DNA of 64,000 nucleotides. It comes from Corydoras sp. C115 (taxonomy: Eukaryota > Chordata > Actinopteri > Siluriformes > Callichthyidae). Positions 24,501 through 36,658 of this stretch are shown here, piece by piece (the first letter of the stretch is position 1; every line of letters starts with the position of its first letter). Position numbers and translations under genes: made by a program. Where the stretch lies: assembly GCA_019802505.1 (NCBI GenBank), contig JAFMOC010000007.1, forward strand, positions 11,959,501 through 12,023,500, written 5' to 3'. The notes below the pieces were generated by a model that worked only from the letters and a program-made list of their open reading frames with translations, ran no database searches and had not been told where the DNA came from.

Positions 24501-25612
24501 ATTGTGTACAAACCTTTTGAAATACATGTCTGATAAACTTTTACATATTACATACTATTACTCTCAGAAACTTTTTTATCAAAACTATTTTTATTCTTAT
24601 TATATATTCAATAGTATATTATATACCATATTATATAATAAAAGACATACATCCTTTAAAAAGGTAAATAAAAAATAAAAAACTATTTAAGTTTTACTGG
24701 TCACATTGGTGACATTATTTGTTTTTATTCCCTTTTTATTTTATTTTGTGTTGTGGCACCATAAGGAATAAATGGGACATGTAAGTGTGAAACTGCATTC
24801 TACTCTCTCTAGAGCCATAACAAAAAGATTTAAATAATAATAAATTAATATTGGGCTTCAGATTTAAGAAAATAATGCTGCTGTGCCTTGTACACTTGTG
24901 TAGTGTGTAAGGGAAGCAAATGAGTAAAATGAGTGACATAGGGCAGCATGGTGGCATAGTGGTTAGCACGTGTGCCCAGTGATGGATTGGTGTCCTGTCC
25001 TGGGGTGTATCTGCACAGACACCCCCACAACCTTAGTAGAGGATTAAAGTAAAGAAAATGAGATGAGATAAGAAGATTTTGTGGCACCTAAATTATGGGC
25101 TGGTGGCCAATCAGCTTTAATTAATATGCAGTTAACAAAAGAGGCAAATGTTTTTTTTAATTCAATGATTTCTGAACTCTGACATGGAGATACCTGAGCA
25201 AGAGAGATCAACAGTCTGCGAAAGTGTCCTGAAGTGTCTCCACTGATAGCGTCCTCCAGGGACTTCTTGTTCTCTATAGAAATATTATAAAGCTTTATTG
25301 ATCATTAACCTCTATAATACCAAACCAGTTATAGGTGTATGCCTTAGAGGAACAAACCAGCTTTGTAGATTTGAGTGATTTCTCTGATCTGCGCATTGGT
25401 GCGAGAGGAAAGAATCTCAATCAGACAGGCCTCATCAGTCCCTGCTCCCTGCCAAGCAAGTAAATTAAATAATAAATAAAAAATATGCACACTAACAAAA
25501 TACTATATGTTTACAAAAAACACATTTCACACACAAAAGTGAAAATGCTTATTTAAAAGGTATTAATTCACTCAGCACATGAGACATGTCTAACAGAAGC
25601 ATTATGGAAACA

Positions 25613-25708
<96 letters not shown>

Positions 25709-27446
25709 ATGAATGAAAGTACAACCAAACATCATACTTAGCTGTATGTTAAAGAAAAAAGTATGATTTGTTGACATTTGTTAACTGCTGAATTATTTAT
25801 TTACCTTAATGGCTTCTTTTAGTTCATGGGCATCAAACTGTGCAGGTGTCTTCAACATGGCCAGCACAACTTTCTCAAAGTTCCCAGAAAGCTCAGATTT
25901 CAAATCCTTAACTAAGTCCTGAAAAAATGTTTTGATGAGTATAATTAACTCCAGCATTATCAAACGTATATCTGTGATAGTTTTGGTAAATTGCAGTAAC
26001 TAACTAACCATGCCAATAGAATAATAAATAAAAAATTAGATCCAGTTTTACCTTCCCATATGCTGTTTTGTAACTGATTGACAGTGGCACACGCTGCCTG
26101 TTGGAACGACTTCCAAGAAGATCAATTATAGCCTGTTCATCAGTACCTGTTGAAACATAAATATAAAAATGAACTCAATATAAACAAGAAGCTAAATTAA
26201 AAATGAGAATTATGGAAAACTCCTAAACACTTTGGAACACACTATTAATCATCAAATAAAACGAATGAATCTTTATTCATTATTTAAGATATCTATAATT
26301 GCACAAAGAATTATGTTCTTTTTTATAATCACTGTGAGCTAATCAGATGAATTAAAAATGGGTATAAAATATTCACCAAAGCCCTTCATGGCCTTTCTTA
26401 GAACTTCAACATCTTTTAATGGGTCTGCTCCAGGGAAATCTTGGATAGATCCTCGGAATCCACGCTGTTGGGTGACCAAAAACATGCATGGCAATACATG
26501 ACAAAGCTGTGTAACTTGTACATAAAAATCAAAATATAAATAATATAAAACTAAATAATTTTTAGACCTTGTATATACTTACATTGATAGCTGGCACCAC
26601 TGGAGCACCTCCTCCATATGAGGGCATTGAAGGATTGGGAGCTGGCATGTTTGGATAGCCTGGTACAGAAGGATTAGATGGTTGGCCAGGCATGGACGGG
26701 TTGGGTGAGGGGCCTTGTGGGTAACCCGGCATGGGTGGATTGGGGGAAGGGCCTTGCGAGTAGCCTGGCATGGACGGATTGGGTGAGGGGACTTGTGGGT
26801 AACCTGGCATGGATGGGTTTTGTTGTGGGGCTTGAGGGTAGCCTGGCATTGGCTGTCCTGGGGCAGGTCCCCCTGGATATCCCATTCCTGCAGAGGGCAT
26901 GCCACCTGGCTGAGGGCACATGCCAAAGGACTGTTGGTTAGGGAAGGCACCGGGACCTCCACCAGGAACTTGAGAAAACATGGATGGATTTGGATTAATT
27001 CCACCCATGTTTGACGCAATCTGGTTCGCCTGTAATAAAAGAATGTGAAGGTCATAAAAAGGGCAGAAACGGAAAAAAACTGGACAATTCACTAAAGTGA
27101 TTAAAGCAAGTTGTGGTTTGTGGTAAGCGATGCATGGCTTATTTGTTTTAATTAGTTAATTTGCTCCTATAGTTACTCACATTTTAATCTAAGGTAACGC
27201 TGACAAAAAGGGAAGCTAAGGTAATGCTACCAGGCTTTTAATGTCACAAAGCTGCATGCTGTCAATAAAAACATTTTTAAACCGCAAAGAAGTTTTAATA
27301 AAAGCTTAAGATAAACATAAACATTCCTTCATAAATCTACACAACATATTTTTGTTTAGGAAATTATAAGTATGGCTACTTTATCCTATACTAGGGTCGC
27401 GGGAGGGGGATTCCCCATGCCCATTCAGTCCCAAATATTATTATTC

Positions 27447-27499
<53 letters not shown>

Positions 27500-28071
27500 C
27501 ATAAAATTAATAATAAAATATTAAAAAACTGAACTACTACATAAAATGTATCCAGATATAATCAGTGAACAACAATAAAATGCCTTCATTGTCAATAATA
27601 CAAACTTACAATTTGCAGCATTTGCAGTTTATTTTAAACTTTTTAACAATTTTTTAATCTCAAAATATACATCATATGAGATGTTAAATGTACAAATATG
27701 ATATGGATAATAATATACAATAAAAAAGTATAAAATTATAATTTATTAAGTTTATTTAGATAACCCTATGCCATATTTTGGGCACCCTGAGGAAATTCCA
27801 TGTTTAAGTCATTTTCAAAGTGAAAATACAGTAACGCATCCTCAACCGAAACAAAACATGTAACATAGACAGGGACCTCCAAACCTCCAAACAATTGCAT
27901 AAGACAAAAATATTATAAGCGGACAAAATTGCAGTATTTGTGTATAATCCTGCAGGTTGCAAGGGTTATAGTGTTTACAATAATGGCTGTTGCATTAAAT
28001 GATAAATAAAAAATAAACGTATGATTAATAATTGTTTAATAACTGTTTAAAACATCACCCTCAAAATATAT

Positions 28072-28154
<83 letters not shown>

Positions 28155-31100
28155 GTTAATCATCCCAATGAATAATGGTTCATCAAAGTAAAATGTCCCA
28201 AATAGATGCTGGCTAATCTGAATAAGCTGTAAACCCAGTTAAATCCTAAACCTTTTACCAATTTCTACCAGCATACGAATGTCACTTATAATTATGCAGA
28301 GATACTTTTATCACTAAACTTAATAAGACTTACCATTGGGGTCAGGTTACTAGCATTGAATCCAGGCATTCCACCAGGAGCACCCCAGCCGCCTACAAAT
28401 ACAGAAACAAGGTGGAGAAGTCTATTCAAATTGTTTTCATTGTAGAAGAAACAAAACAATCACTTTTGGAGAAGCACCATTAAAAAATACATAAAATAGA
28501 AACATATCAAGTCTTACATTCAGAGTTATCCATCACAACAACTGGTTTTAAAACCTGAAGCACTGTTGTAACATCAATCAAGTGGCATCTGAAGCTCATT
28601 CATATATTAGACAAGTCACATGACTGGAAATCACCCACATTTGCTTAAACCCACTGATATGGAAATATGGTCACTCATCACCTGCATGTCTAAACCACAA
28701 ACAGAATGGATAAGAGACAGGTGACTTTCTGACACTGACCTGGATGTCAATCTCTTTACTTTAACCACCTTATACATTGAAACAATAATACTTTTATAAT
28801 TAATAATACTCTTATTCATGATAAAAACGTGAATCATTCTAATTATTAACAGACTGAAAACTTGGCACCTACTAAAATCAATTCAATTTATTTATTTATC
28901 TCAAACTGGATGTCTCATGTACCTCACATCATTGCTTGCCTGAGCCAAAAATTTTTTTTAATCATTTTGCCTAACATTTTTTAATATAGTCACTGATAAT
29001 AATCAAGTCACAAATACTAATGACAGAAAATTTTGATGGGACACTTTCTGAAAATACAACAAAAACTCAGTTCATTACATTATCTTTACCACTTGATCCT
29101 ATTCTAGCGTCACAGGGTGTTTTTTCATGCCGAGGAGAATGTTTCAGATGCTGGGCAGACACAACCGGTACAAGTGCTAAGAGGACAGATATACTACCCA
29201 CTACTCCACCATGCCGTCCCACAAAAAAAAAAAAAAAAGAATTTATTATCTTTGTTTAATCCTATATTTTCACACTGGGTGGGTGATGGGGCTTCCCTTG
29301 CCCATCAAGGGGAGAACGTTTCATGCACTGGGAAGATACGCACAGGAAAGGGTGGCAATATAATGCTGACTCTCACTCACACACACACAAACCCAAAAAC
29401 TATGCCGCTATCCTGTGCCGCAACAAAAAACTGACACCTGTAATTTGTAATTCACTTGAACCTTTCTTTAACAGACAAAACACTCTCAGTATTTTGAATG
29501 ACAACATAATTCTATTTAGTAAATATAAACAAATTCAGAAACATTTGGGACAGAGGCCGGTTTACCACTGGGTTACATTACATTTATTTTTAAGTATGCT
29601 TTTTAACCACTTCTAAAATAATTGTTCCTCATTCTTGTTTTATACAAGAGTCAAGCTGCTTATCATAGGTCATGGTCATTGCATGGTCAACACTTTTAAT
29701 AAATTTAAAAAAAAAGGTTTGTACACATGCACTCTAGGTATACAAAGCCACGGTGTTGTAACTCATGCAAAATGAGGCCTGGCACTGACCAGTTGAAATA
29801 GACATAAAGTCAGTGGTTCCCAAAAGCAACATGTCTCTCCAAAACAGCAAGGGATTTGTTACACAAAGCAGTTTTAACCCTTTACCTTCATTAACTGTAC
29901 TTCCCCCCAAGTTTAGAAATCTTATATACAAACTGTAAATGGTAAAAAGTGGCAAAGACCTGAATTCTTGTAATCATAAACTGAAAAACAATGTTTGACA
30001 CTAAGTGGTGAACCATCATCTATCTTGCAAAGATTAAGCCTTAGGTGCACTCTGTTTTAACTTAATGATCTTACCTGTAACCAGTTACACTGCTAAATGT
30101 GGAACCATTTAGAACGTTTTACAATTACAATAATCATTCCAGTCTTATTTTACCTTTCACCACAACTTTATAATATGTTGTATGAATGACCATTATTGTT
30201 TCAAATAAATACAATTAATGTTGTCATTACAAACACTAAAACAATAAACTGTTGTCATTTTGTAAAAGATCAACTAAATGACAATCACTTTTTAGCTTAT
30301 ATTGCATAGAATATGGCTTAGCATTTTTCTGAACATGGGGTTTCTGCCTTAAAATTAAGAAACTTTCTGATGTATTGTATAAACAACTGCTGAATCATGA
30401 ACAAACCACATATTTGTGAAACTCCTGCAGAGTCACAGATGGTATCACAGTAAGCATGCTACACATTTTCATACCCAAAGACAGCAGCCTGGACTGAAGC
30501 ACATTCACTGTAGTTTCATGTTAGTTTCCAAATTCTTTCTGACAGAATAAACTATGTATTTTTGGGAACTTTTCATGACCATTTTTACTGACTCTCTAAC
30601 AATGACACGCCAATAATGTAAAATTGATTTCAAAAAAGGTTCTTACATTTCTGTGATTAATTAGTTCACTCATTACTAAATGCAAAAGTTAGCATTAAAT
30701 ACAAAAAAAATGTAACAAGTCATTTCAGTTTTCTGTAATCCTTACAGCAGCAATGTCTCTCTCAAATACCAACTTAAGCCTTTTCATCAATGGTACATTT
30801 ACATACATGCAGATCAATCATGCTGTGGTTTCTATGCAAATTTTTAATATGGCTTTTCTTTGCATAATATAATTTCAAGCTATAGTGTTATATTGTCTTT
30901 TACGTGACAACAATTTTCTATTTCATTCATACAGCTACGTCCATCCATTTAAAATGATATTACCAACAGAGTGCCGATGGTCACACATTTAGCTGCAGTT
31001 TTAAACATTGACTTTCTGCTGCAGATTGACAAGCTGCAGATTTACATTGACAAGCTACAGATTTAAACATTTAAATCAACAAGATTTTCATGCAATTGTT

Positions 31101-32320
31101 ATACTTTATTATGAAATATAGATACAAAAAACTATTTTTTGCAATCATGCACTAAGACACATTGTATTTGAACTTATTGACAATTCCTTTAGCACAAGGT
31201 GATAAACCATGATTTGCCATTCCTTGTAAAGATTACACCTTTGGCTGCTACTTTTCAACTTAATTTTGACCTGACCTGCTAACCAGTTAAAAGCCTAAAG
31301 CATTACTACTGGAATAGGACTAGATCAATAAATGCATTTATTTGTTCTATTTTTCCTATTTTTTGAAAATTGAATGATTTTTTAAGTTCTAGCTCTAAAT
31401 ACATATTGTATTTCTATTAATACACACTATTAAGAAGTGCTTATTATTTTATTACTTCTCTCTTTTTTTATATTATAATTGTGCAACTGTAACTACCACT
31501 ATGTCCCTCTGGGATTAATACAGTTCTGATTCTGTTTCTGTGTATATTATCCTAGCCCCTAGTGTCACTGCTGCACTAAATATAACCCCCACCAATTAAA
31601 ATGTCTAGCTTTCAGAATCCTGTAATCAGCGTCCTGTGAGTACTGATGAGTACACCGTCAGTGGTAACAGTTGGTTTATATGGTAAATGGAGCCGATAAA
31701 ATTGAAAATAGGTGTAAAAACAAGTAGGTTTACCTAAAAAAGTGTACATGGTTTCATTGGTGTAATTAATATTACAAAATAAAACGATAAAAGACATGAT
31801 TTCCAGATCAACAGATGACACACCCTCTTTAGGAAAAGATGATACTATGGACAATCGTATTTGGGCTTTAGTGTAATGACAGCTGTTTAAAAACACAAAA
31901 GAATAATATAATTCATGTGAACACTGGTGTACACACACTGAGCTGTATTACACGCACATGCTAACCTCCAATGTGGTGAGTCATTCACAAAGGTTTCCAT
32001 TTATGATGTAAACACAAGACATCACCGTGCAAACATTTAGTTTAATCTTAGCATGCAGCGTCACTAGGGAAAAATCAATAAATAAATAAACAAATACCTG
32101 TAGGGAGAGGCGGAAGGACTCCTGACTGATCTGGGTAGGCACCAGGTTGTGGTGGATACCCGCCGGCTTGAGGAGGATAGCCCCCTGCTTGGGGAGGATA
32201 TCCTCCTGATGATGGAGGGTACATTCCTGGCTGTGGAGGGTATCCACCAGCCTGTGGTGGGTAACCACCTGCCTGAGGTGGGTAGCCACCAGACTGGGGA
32301 GGATAACCAGGATAACTCAT
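17388..32320 (-). CDS. anxa11: anxa11: annexin A11, complete coding sequence in 14 exons
   Basis: Annexin A11 is a Ca2+-dependent phospholipid-binding protein with a long Gly/Tyr/Pro-rich tail and an annexin core. Coding exons in order: 32098-32320, 28334-28392, 26583-27029, 26377-26464, 26052-26146, 25805-25918, 25358-25448, 25194-25273, 24008-24064, 23822-23915, 21446-21541, 19867-19925, 19007-19129, 17388-17447. They sum to 1686 nt, 561 codons plus stop, and every junction keeps phase. Residues 1-243 are low complexity (MSYPGYPPQSGGYPPQ; MPGYPQ..PNPS repeats). The four annexin repeats carry MKGFGTDE (about 269), IKGAGTDE (about 341), ENKLGTDE (about 427) and MKGMGTKD (about 500). The C-terminus LKLCGGSD follows ANXA11 rather than ANXA7. 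It is longer than human ANXA11 (505 aa), mainly in the tail. The fish paralogue (a or b) is not resolved. Confidence 0.97.
17583..17765. repeat. Dispersed repeat family Y, copy 2, with (CA)n
   Basis: The segment contains ccacatttaacgcatccgtg and gtgcccggagcggtgagaag, shared with 13155-13435. A (CA)n run of about 38 bases at 17647-17684 has expanded within it. Confidence 0.6.
17811..18342. mobile_element. Non-autonomous DNA transposon with TATGGACAAA-type ends
   Basis: The right end is tatttttgtccatataatgt and the left end is a decayed partner, acttaagtatggggggacac. They fit the widespread teleost terminus CACTATATGGACAAAAGTATTGGGACACC. The interior (ggtgtttgatgggattaagg; tcttccacaccaaactcacc) is a well-known dispersed fish repeat. 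It lies between the last two coding exons of anxa11. Confidence 0.6.
18468..18512. repeat. (CA)n microsatellite in an anxa11 intron
   Basis: About 40 bases of CA repeats ending in CGCG. Confidence 0.95.
20870..20985 (+). mobile_element. LINE 3' tail remnant
   Basis: It contains gcaatttcccccagggataa followed by ataaagtattctaattctg, the same 3' tail as at 880-945. No coding part remains. It lies in an anxa11 intron. Confidence 0.5.
21710..22491 (+). mobile_element. pogo/Tigger-type element, internally deleted, TA-flanked
   Basis: The element starts ccgtattttcc and ends ggaaaatatgg, perfect in 9 of 11 inverted positions, with TA on each side (21708-21709, 22492-22493). It keeps subterminal repeats of the type tgcgccttatacgtg and gccttataatacg. 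It lies in the anxa11 intron between exons 21446-21541 and 23822-23915, on the opposite strand. It contains the C-terminal part of a transposase (next entry) and no N-terminal part. Confidence 0.8.
21769..22224 (+). pseudogene. C-terminal fragment of a pogo/CENP-B-type transposase
   Basis: A 151-codon frame reads AVIPGGLNKELRPLDIGVNR, then AFKVKLRAVWERWM, SYATVCEWIVDAWAKVSAVT and an acidic tail (DTEDEDFDGFVGEE). In this family the D of PLDIGVN is the third catalytic acid, and a long acidic tail is common. The CENP-B-like DNA-binding domain and the first two catalytic acids are missing, so it cannot transpose on its own. The frame has no stop, which suggests a young internal deletion. Its apparent first residues come from non-coding terminal sequence. 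Confidence 0.75.
23470..23565 (+). mobile_element. Retroposon 3' tail remnant
   Basis: The text gtgaatttcactgcaaattt and gtgtgacaataaaagccagt resembles a common LINE 3' end. It is short and degraded. Confidence 0.35.
24113..24446 (-). mobile_element. DANA-like SINE, copy 7, in an anxa11 intron
   Basis: Full-length apart from a small deletion. It is flanked by an exact 14-bp duplication, atatttgtattatt (24099-24112 and 24447-24460). It sits only 48 bases upstream of the acceptor of exon 24008-24064, so it lies close to the branch-point region of that exon. Confidence 0.93.
24941..25068 (+). mobile_element. DANA-like SINE, copy 8, internally deleted
   Basis: The head gggcagcatggtggcatagt is joined directly to the 3' part (cccagtgatggattggtgtc). 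The central CTCCCCGTGTCCGCG region is missing. The tail is GAGAT-like. Confidence 0.75.
25614..25705. repeat. (TA)n microsatellite, about 90 bp, anxa11 intron
   Basis: A run of alternating TA, self-complementary and able to form a cruciform. Confidence 0.97.
26583..27029 (-). CDS. anxa11: anxa11 proline-rich exon with MPGYPQ tandem repeats
   Basis: This 149-codon exon encodes ANQIASNMGGINPNPSMF, then about six units of the form P-N-P-S-M-P-G-Y-P-Q-x-P-S. The DNA repeat unit is about 42-45 bp and spans roughly 26620-26850. Most of the extra length relative to human ANXA11 is here. Antisense open frames over it are by-products of the periodic composition. Confidence 0.93.
27370..27428 (-). mobile_element. 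Short DANA-like SINE fragment
   Basis: Only tactttatcctatactagggtcgcg and ttccccatgcccattcag remain, the 3' part of the SINE. It stops abruptly. Confidence 0.7.
27447..27500. repeat. (TAA)n trinucleotide microsatellite
   Basis: About 18 units of AAT/TAA in an anxa11 intron, directly after a SINE fragment. Confidence 0.95.
28070..28153. repeat. (TA)n microsatellite, about 80 bp, anxa11 intron
   Basis: Alternating TA about 180 bases downstream, in transcription order, of exon 28334-28392. Confidence 0.97.
29066..29222 (-). mobile_element. Degraded DANA-like SINE
   Basis: It is recognisable by cattatctttaccacttgat, gagaatgtttcagatgctgg and the head end actactccaccatgccgtcc. The centre is lost. 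Confidence 0.6.
29236..29400 (-). mobile_element. Second degraded DANA-like SINE fragment
   Basis: It contains tgatggggcttcccttgccc, ggggagaacgtttcatgcac and a CACACACA-rich part, all mutated versions of the SINE 3' half. A poly-A of about 18 (29222-29239) separates it from the previous fragment. Confidence 0.6.
29460..32090. other. anxa11 intron sequence with no recognised element except a LINE tail
   Basis: The stretch is AT-rich. A LINE-like tail is seen at about 31340-31545 (ctatgtccctctgggattaa). Two diverged copies of one unit occur at about 30000-30110 and 31195-31300 (gcaaagattaagccttaggt versus gtaaagattacacctttggc). A small tandem of gacaagctgcagattta lies at 31025-31070. Nothing else is recognised. 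Confidence 0.5.
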
Positions 32321-32328
32321 ATTTTATT
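32098..32328 (-). CDS. anxa11: anxa11 exon with start codon and GGYPPQ repeats
   Basis: The exon starts after the acceptor ...CATTACAG at 32329-32330, with 8 bases of leader and then ATG at 32320. It encodes MSYPGYPPQSGGYPPQAGGY and about seven units of a GGYPPQA-type heptad before the donor GTATTTG. It ends in phase 1 (G|GC). The YP-rich heptads are the part of ANXA11 that behaves as a low-complexity, phase-separating tail in mammals (established for the family). Confidence 0.95.
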
Positions 32329-33054
32329 CTGTAATGAAATAGGAAGACATTTAATTAATAAATAAAAACACATGAAACTTTATCACTACAACTTTAATCA
32401 CCATGATTTTGTTACAAAGACAAAATGTTCACAAAAAAAACTTTTTAACACACTTTATAGACTACTCTAACACACACACACACTGTATACAAGTACAAAT
32501 AATAAATATTACATTTGCAATTAATGAGTTTAACACATGAAATACCAAAAATTTATCTGACATTTTACCTTATTTAAGAGAAAAATAATCCTAAAAGATT
32601 ACCTTAAATGTCAAAGCAAGCAAGTAAAAACATGAATTTATTCAGCTACTGTTAAGTTCTTTAGACTGGTATCTGAAACCCTAAGGCCATCTACAATTCA
32701 CTGCCTTCAACCTACATAACACCAGGTGTGTAGCAACTGAATAGAATGGCTTACCAAAGAGAGCCTAATATTACTGCCTATATCAGATCATATCACTGTC
32801 ATCTGTGATGTGATTAACTTTTTGTGTTTTTTCTTTTTAAGAAAAAAGTAGTTTTATTACTTTCATTAGTTAGTATTAACTGTACTGTACAATCCAACAC
32901 AGAATTGGCACTATAATGATTTGTGTGTGTGAAGTGTAAATGTAGAACTTTTATAGAAAAAAAATGATCCATTCATGATATATACATTTTGCAGCACCAG
33001 TTCTTTGTTCATTAAAAACTGATACAATGATCTATTCTCCCTCCACATTTTTTG

Positions 33055-33165
33055 TCATTCACATAAATGTGGCCTCCACATTTAAGCCATCAATACTATA
33101 AAACTCACACATACACACCGGTAAAGTGAGCACATGTGCCCGGAGCGGTGGGCAGCCTTGTATAC
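33055..33165. repeat. Dispersed repeat family Y, copy 3, partial
   Basis: It contains cctccacatttaagccatca and gtgcccggagcggtgggcag, as at 13155. It lies in the first intron of anxa11. Confidence 0.55.
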
Positions 33166-33694
33166 ACTGTATTACTGTAATCATCAGTCTTTTTACAGCA
33201 ATGAACTATGACTAAAGCCCGTTGACTGATGGCACTAAGGCTGAAAGCCCACACAATAAAGTATGAGGCAAGGGGTAAGTAAACATACAAGGTTGCTGAA
33301 TAGTCATGTCTAGATAAAAATATAGATACCACACCTAACCAAGACAGTTAACAAATATAGTTAACATGACTATTTAATCCATATGGTGAAAGTTTCACTT
33401 AATATTTAGCAATTGTCCTTGTTCAAGAAATTCCTAAACAGAGACCCTTGAAATGAAATTTGAATCATACTTTTGACCTAAAACATTGAAGTATTAAATC
33501 CTGTGGCAATGACGGGAATAAAAAAACTAGCACGTGTAGCACAGCAGAAAAGTAAACAAAGCCATATAAAAAAACAACACGAGTATAAATTCTGTAGGGA
33601 AGGCAAAGTAATATAACTCACAGTGGAAACAAAGTTTTCCTTCTTTCTTTGCTATGAGTTATGAAGTGGTTGTTAAATCTGTTTGCTCAAAGTC

Positions 33695-33900
33695 CAAAAG
33701 ACAGGGACACACCCTGAACAGGTCACATGTCTATTATAGGACAGTTACACAGACACATTCACTCATAAATTCACACATATGAGCAATATAGTATCTACAA
33801 TTCGACTACCAAACATTACAGACCTTGTCTTTGCTCCCTGTGAATCAACCCTCTAGCTTTGAGGTGGGAGTGCTAACTGCACTGCACTACTCTTGGGAAA
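33695..33900 (-). mobile_element. Degraded older tRNA-derived SINE
   Basis: The order gggacacaccctgaacaggt, cacagacacattcactcata, gtgaatcaaccctctagctt and gtgctaactgcactgcacta follows the older DANA/HE1 layout read on the minus strand, with many mutations. Confidence 0.45.
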
Positions 33901-34160
33901 AAACATTTAATCTCTAGTAAAGCTATTAATATCACATTCAAATCTCTCAATAAGTCTATGTACTACCATATTGCATCTTTAAATTGCCATGTAAAGCTCA
34001 AACAAACCTTGTTTATTGTATTGTATTCTTCTACAATCGTGGAACCTTCACAATGACAAAAAAAGAACACTGTACAACAAGATTCTATAGCGCGCTCTCT
34101 CTCTCTCGCTCTCTCACTCACTCACTCCTCTGTCGCGCGCTAAAGTAAACACACACCAAA

Positions 34161-34174
34161 CCACTAGATGGCGG
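34161..34174 (+). promoter_or_regulatory. Candidate CTCF site in anxa11 intron 1
   Basis: ccactagatggcgg agrees at all 14 positions with the vertebrate CTCF core CCASYAGRKGGCRS. It lies next to a GC/CT-rich patch with inverted gcgcgc runs (34084-34145). Binding is not shown. Confidence 0.45.
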
Positions 34175-34179
34175 TATAT

Positions 34180-35650
34180 CATCATGGTTATTTTTATTAT
34201 CATTCTGGTTCATTACTTTCCATAAAGATTAATGAAATAACTGTCATCACTTGTATACTTGTCAGCATTTACTCTACATTTAATAGTCTTATTTAGTAAA
34301 ATACTCAGCAATACTGTGTAGCCTGTGTAATGAATAGTAAATATAAATAAGCAATAGAATGCAAAGTGTGTTCTGATGAATAACATGATATAGTAGGAGG
34401 AATAAAATGAAGATGAGTGCCGTAGATGATCACAGTCATTGTATTTAATATAATGAATATATTATTTCTGCAATATGATGCAGAAATAATATATACTGTT
34501 TACAAAGCCATACTTATTTTACAATTTAATATTTGATTTATATAAGACACAGATGGTTTAGTGGGTAGAATTTGGTGGAGTGTGGAAGTAATACAGCAGG
34601 GACACACAATCATATTGGATCGCTCCCTGCAAATGGATTTGGCAGAGACAAACCTCCATGTGTTATTATTGAAGCTGGTATTTATTCATTTATTGTTTGT
34701 TTGTATGCAGGCAATGCACAATGACATTTGTGCAAATTACTTTTTTATTTTTCACTAATACTTCACAACATTCTTTACTTGCTGGCCTTACCATCAGGCA
34801 TTATACATACATTTCTTCAGTTTTTAAATTCTAAATGATTATTTTTGTAAGGTCGGGTCTAAACATAGTATTTTAATAAACACTAAAACCCTGTTTATAA
34901 CAAGATCAAAAATACTTTTGAGAAATTATTCAAAATGGAAAGAAAGCTGCCAAGAAAATCAGCAAAGCGTAGTCTCCTTGGCTACTTAACACCAGGGCAA
35001 CGATTTACCATAGATTAGTCGCACTATGGCAACAGATCTGGTTTTACAGGTTTGCTACATATTTTGTTTGATTGTCAAATAAAAGCTCCCAATTTTCAAT
35101 AAACAGCATTGTGAAGCCAATTGGTCAAATAAACATCTGTGCCTCAATTCAAGAAGAAAATTACATTTGCCTCTTCACAACCTCCTTAATGGTCAAACGG
35201 CACAATTCTTTTCAGGAGTACAAGGTCTTAAATCCAACAATCAAGTCTTGTGCTATGTTATAAAAATTCTCTTAAGGCACAGATTCCACTCTGATTTGTA
35301 TTTCATCAAAAACGAATCTCAAAACCAGCCACACTTCTATGTACTTCTATTATGTTTAACTCTTTCCATTATGTTTCCTTTGAAAGCTTGAAATGAATCT
35401 GCTCTAGCCTCTGAAAAACCTTAACAAGTAAGAATCCTTAACTTAGACAAATGCTACATGCGTTTTTTAGTTACTTTTTAGTTTTGAGATCTCAAATCTG
35501 AATACAGTCCAAATTTGATGTTCAATACATTCATATGTCCATATTTACTGATTAGTTAAGGCAGCTTAACTAATAATGCATTATTCTAATGGGGAACAGT
35601 TGTCAGTATACAATTACAAAGCTTTAAGCTCAAAAGGATACTATTTAACA
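34180..35650. other. anxa11 intron 1 stretch without recognised features
   Basis: AT-rich sequence read on both strands. Short open frames here have no similarity I recognise and show no splice-site context. Confidence 0.4.
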
Positions 35651-35668
35651 ATTTAATTAGCCAACCAG

Positions 35669-36015
35669 GGTGGCACGGTGGCTTAGTGGTTAGCACGTTC
35701 GCCTCTCAGCACTAGGGATTCCCGGTTCGAATCCCAATCTGGGTGGAGTTTCCATGTTCTTCCCGTGTCCGCGTGGGTTTCCTCCGGGTTCTCCGGTTTC
35801 CTCCCACAGTCCAAAAACATGGATCAAGTCAATTGAATTCTCAAAAAATTGCCCCATATAGAGTTTGTGTGAGTGAGTGTGTGCCCAGTGATGGATTGGT
35901 GCCCTGTCCTGGGTCTATCTGCCCAGCGCCCGAAACGTTCTCTCCTGGATGGGCATGGGGAACCCCACCGCGACCCTACTAGAGGATAAAGCGGGAGATA
36001 ATGAATGAATGAATG
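35669..36015 (+). mobile_element. DANA-like SINE, copy 9, full length
   Basis: The head ggtggcacggtggcttagtg and the (GAAT)n tail are both present. The 14-mer aattagccaaccag flanks it exactly (35655-35668 and 36016-36029), a clean target duplication. It lies in the first intron of anxa11. Confidence 0.95.
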
Positions 36016-36064
36016 AATTAGCCAACCAGCCTAGTCCGACCAAGTTTCAACCAAAGATATGAGA

Positions 36065-36204
<140 letters not shown>

Positions 36205-36658
36205 TAAAGCATCCCAGCCGGTCAAATGTGTGTTTTTCATTTTTTTTTTTAAATAGTCTGATTGGTGTTGCTACATCAAAGAGTTGCTGTAAGAACCTCA
36301 CATCCTGTTTTAGAGAGATGTTATACGTCTGTACAGTGAGAAATTAAAATTCAAATGGTATGTGAAAGATGTAGTCTATAGTCAGACAGAAAGATATCTG
36401 AAGCATTAGATCTTTTATGGCAGACTCTGACATAAATAGTTGTTTAAACCTAAGATCTAGTAGATCTTATGTAATTTTTTTAATTTTCCTATATGGTTTA
36501 GAAGAGTCAATATCTGGAAAACAAGTGGTTAATGGGAAACTATAAAACTCACTGAATAAAGTCTCACTGAATAAATCAAATTGTTATTTTTTCCACTAAG
36601 AACAATAATTAAAATTACATGTATATTTTTAGTGAAATACTATGCATTGTTTTTTTTT

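Noticed and set aside
26674..27014. Long open frames on the plus strand and in other minus frames over the anxa11 proline-rich exon
   Set aside because: The exon is periodic and GC-rich, so shadow frames stay open; splice junctions and protein similarity fix the anxa11 frame.
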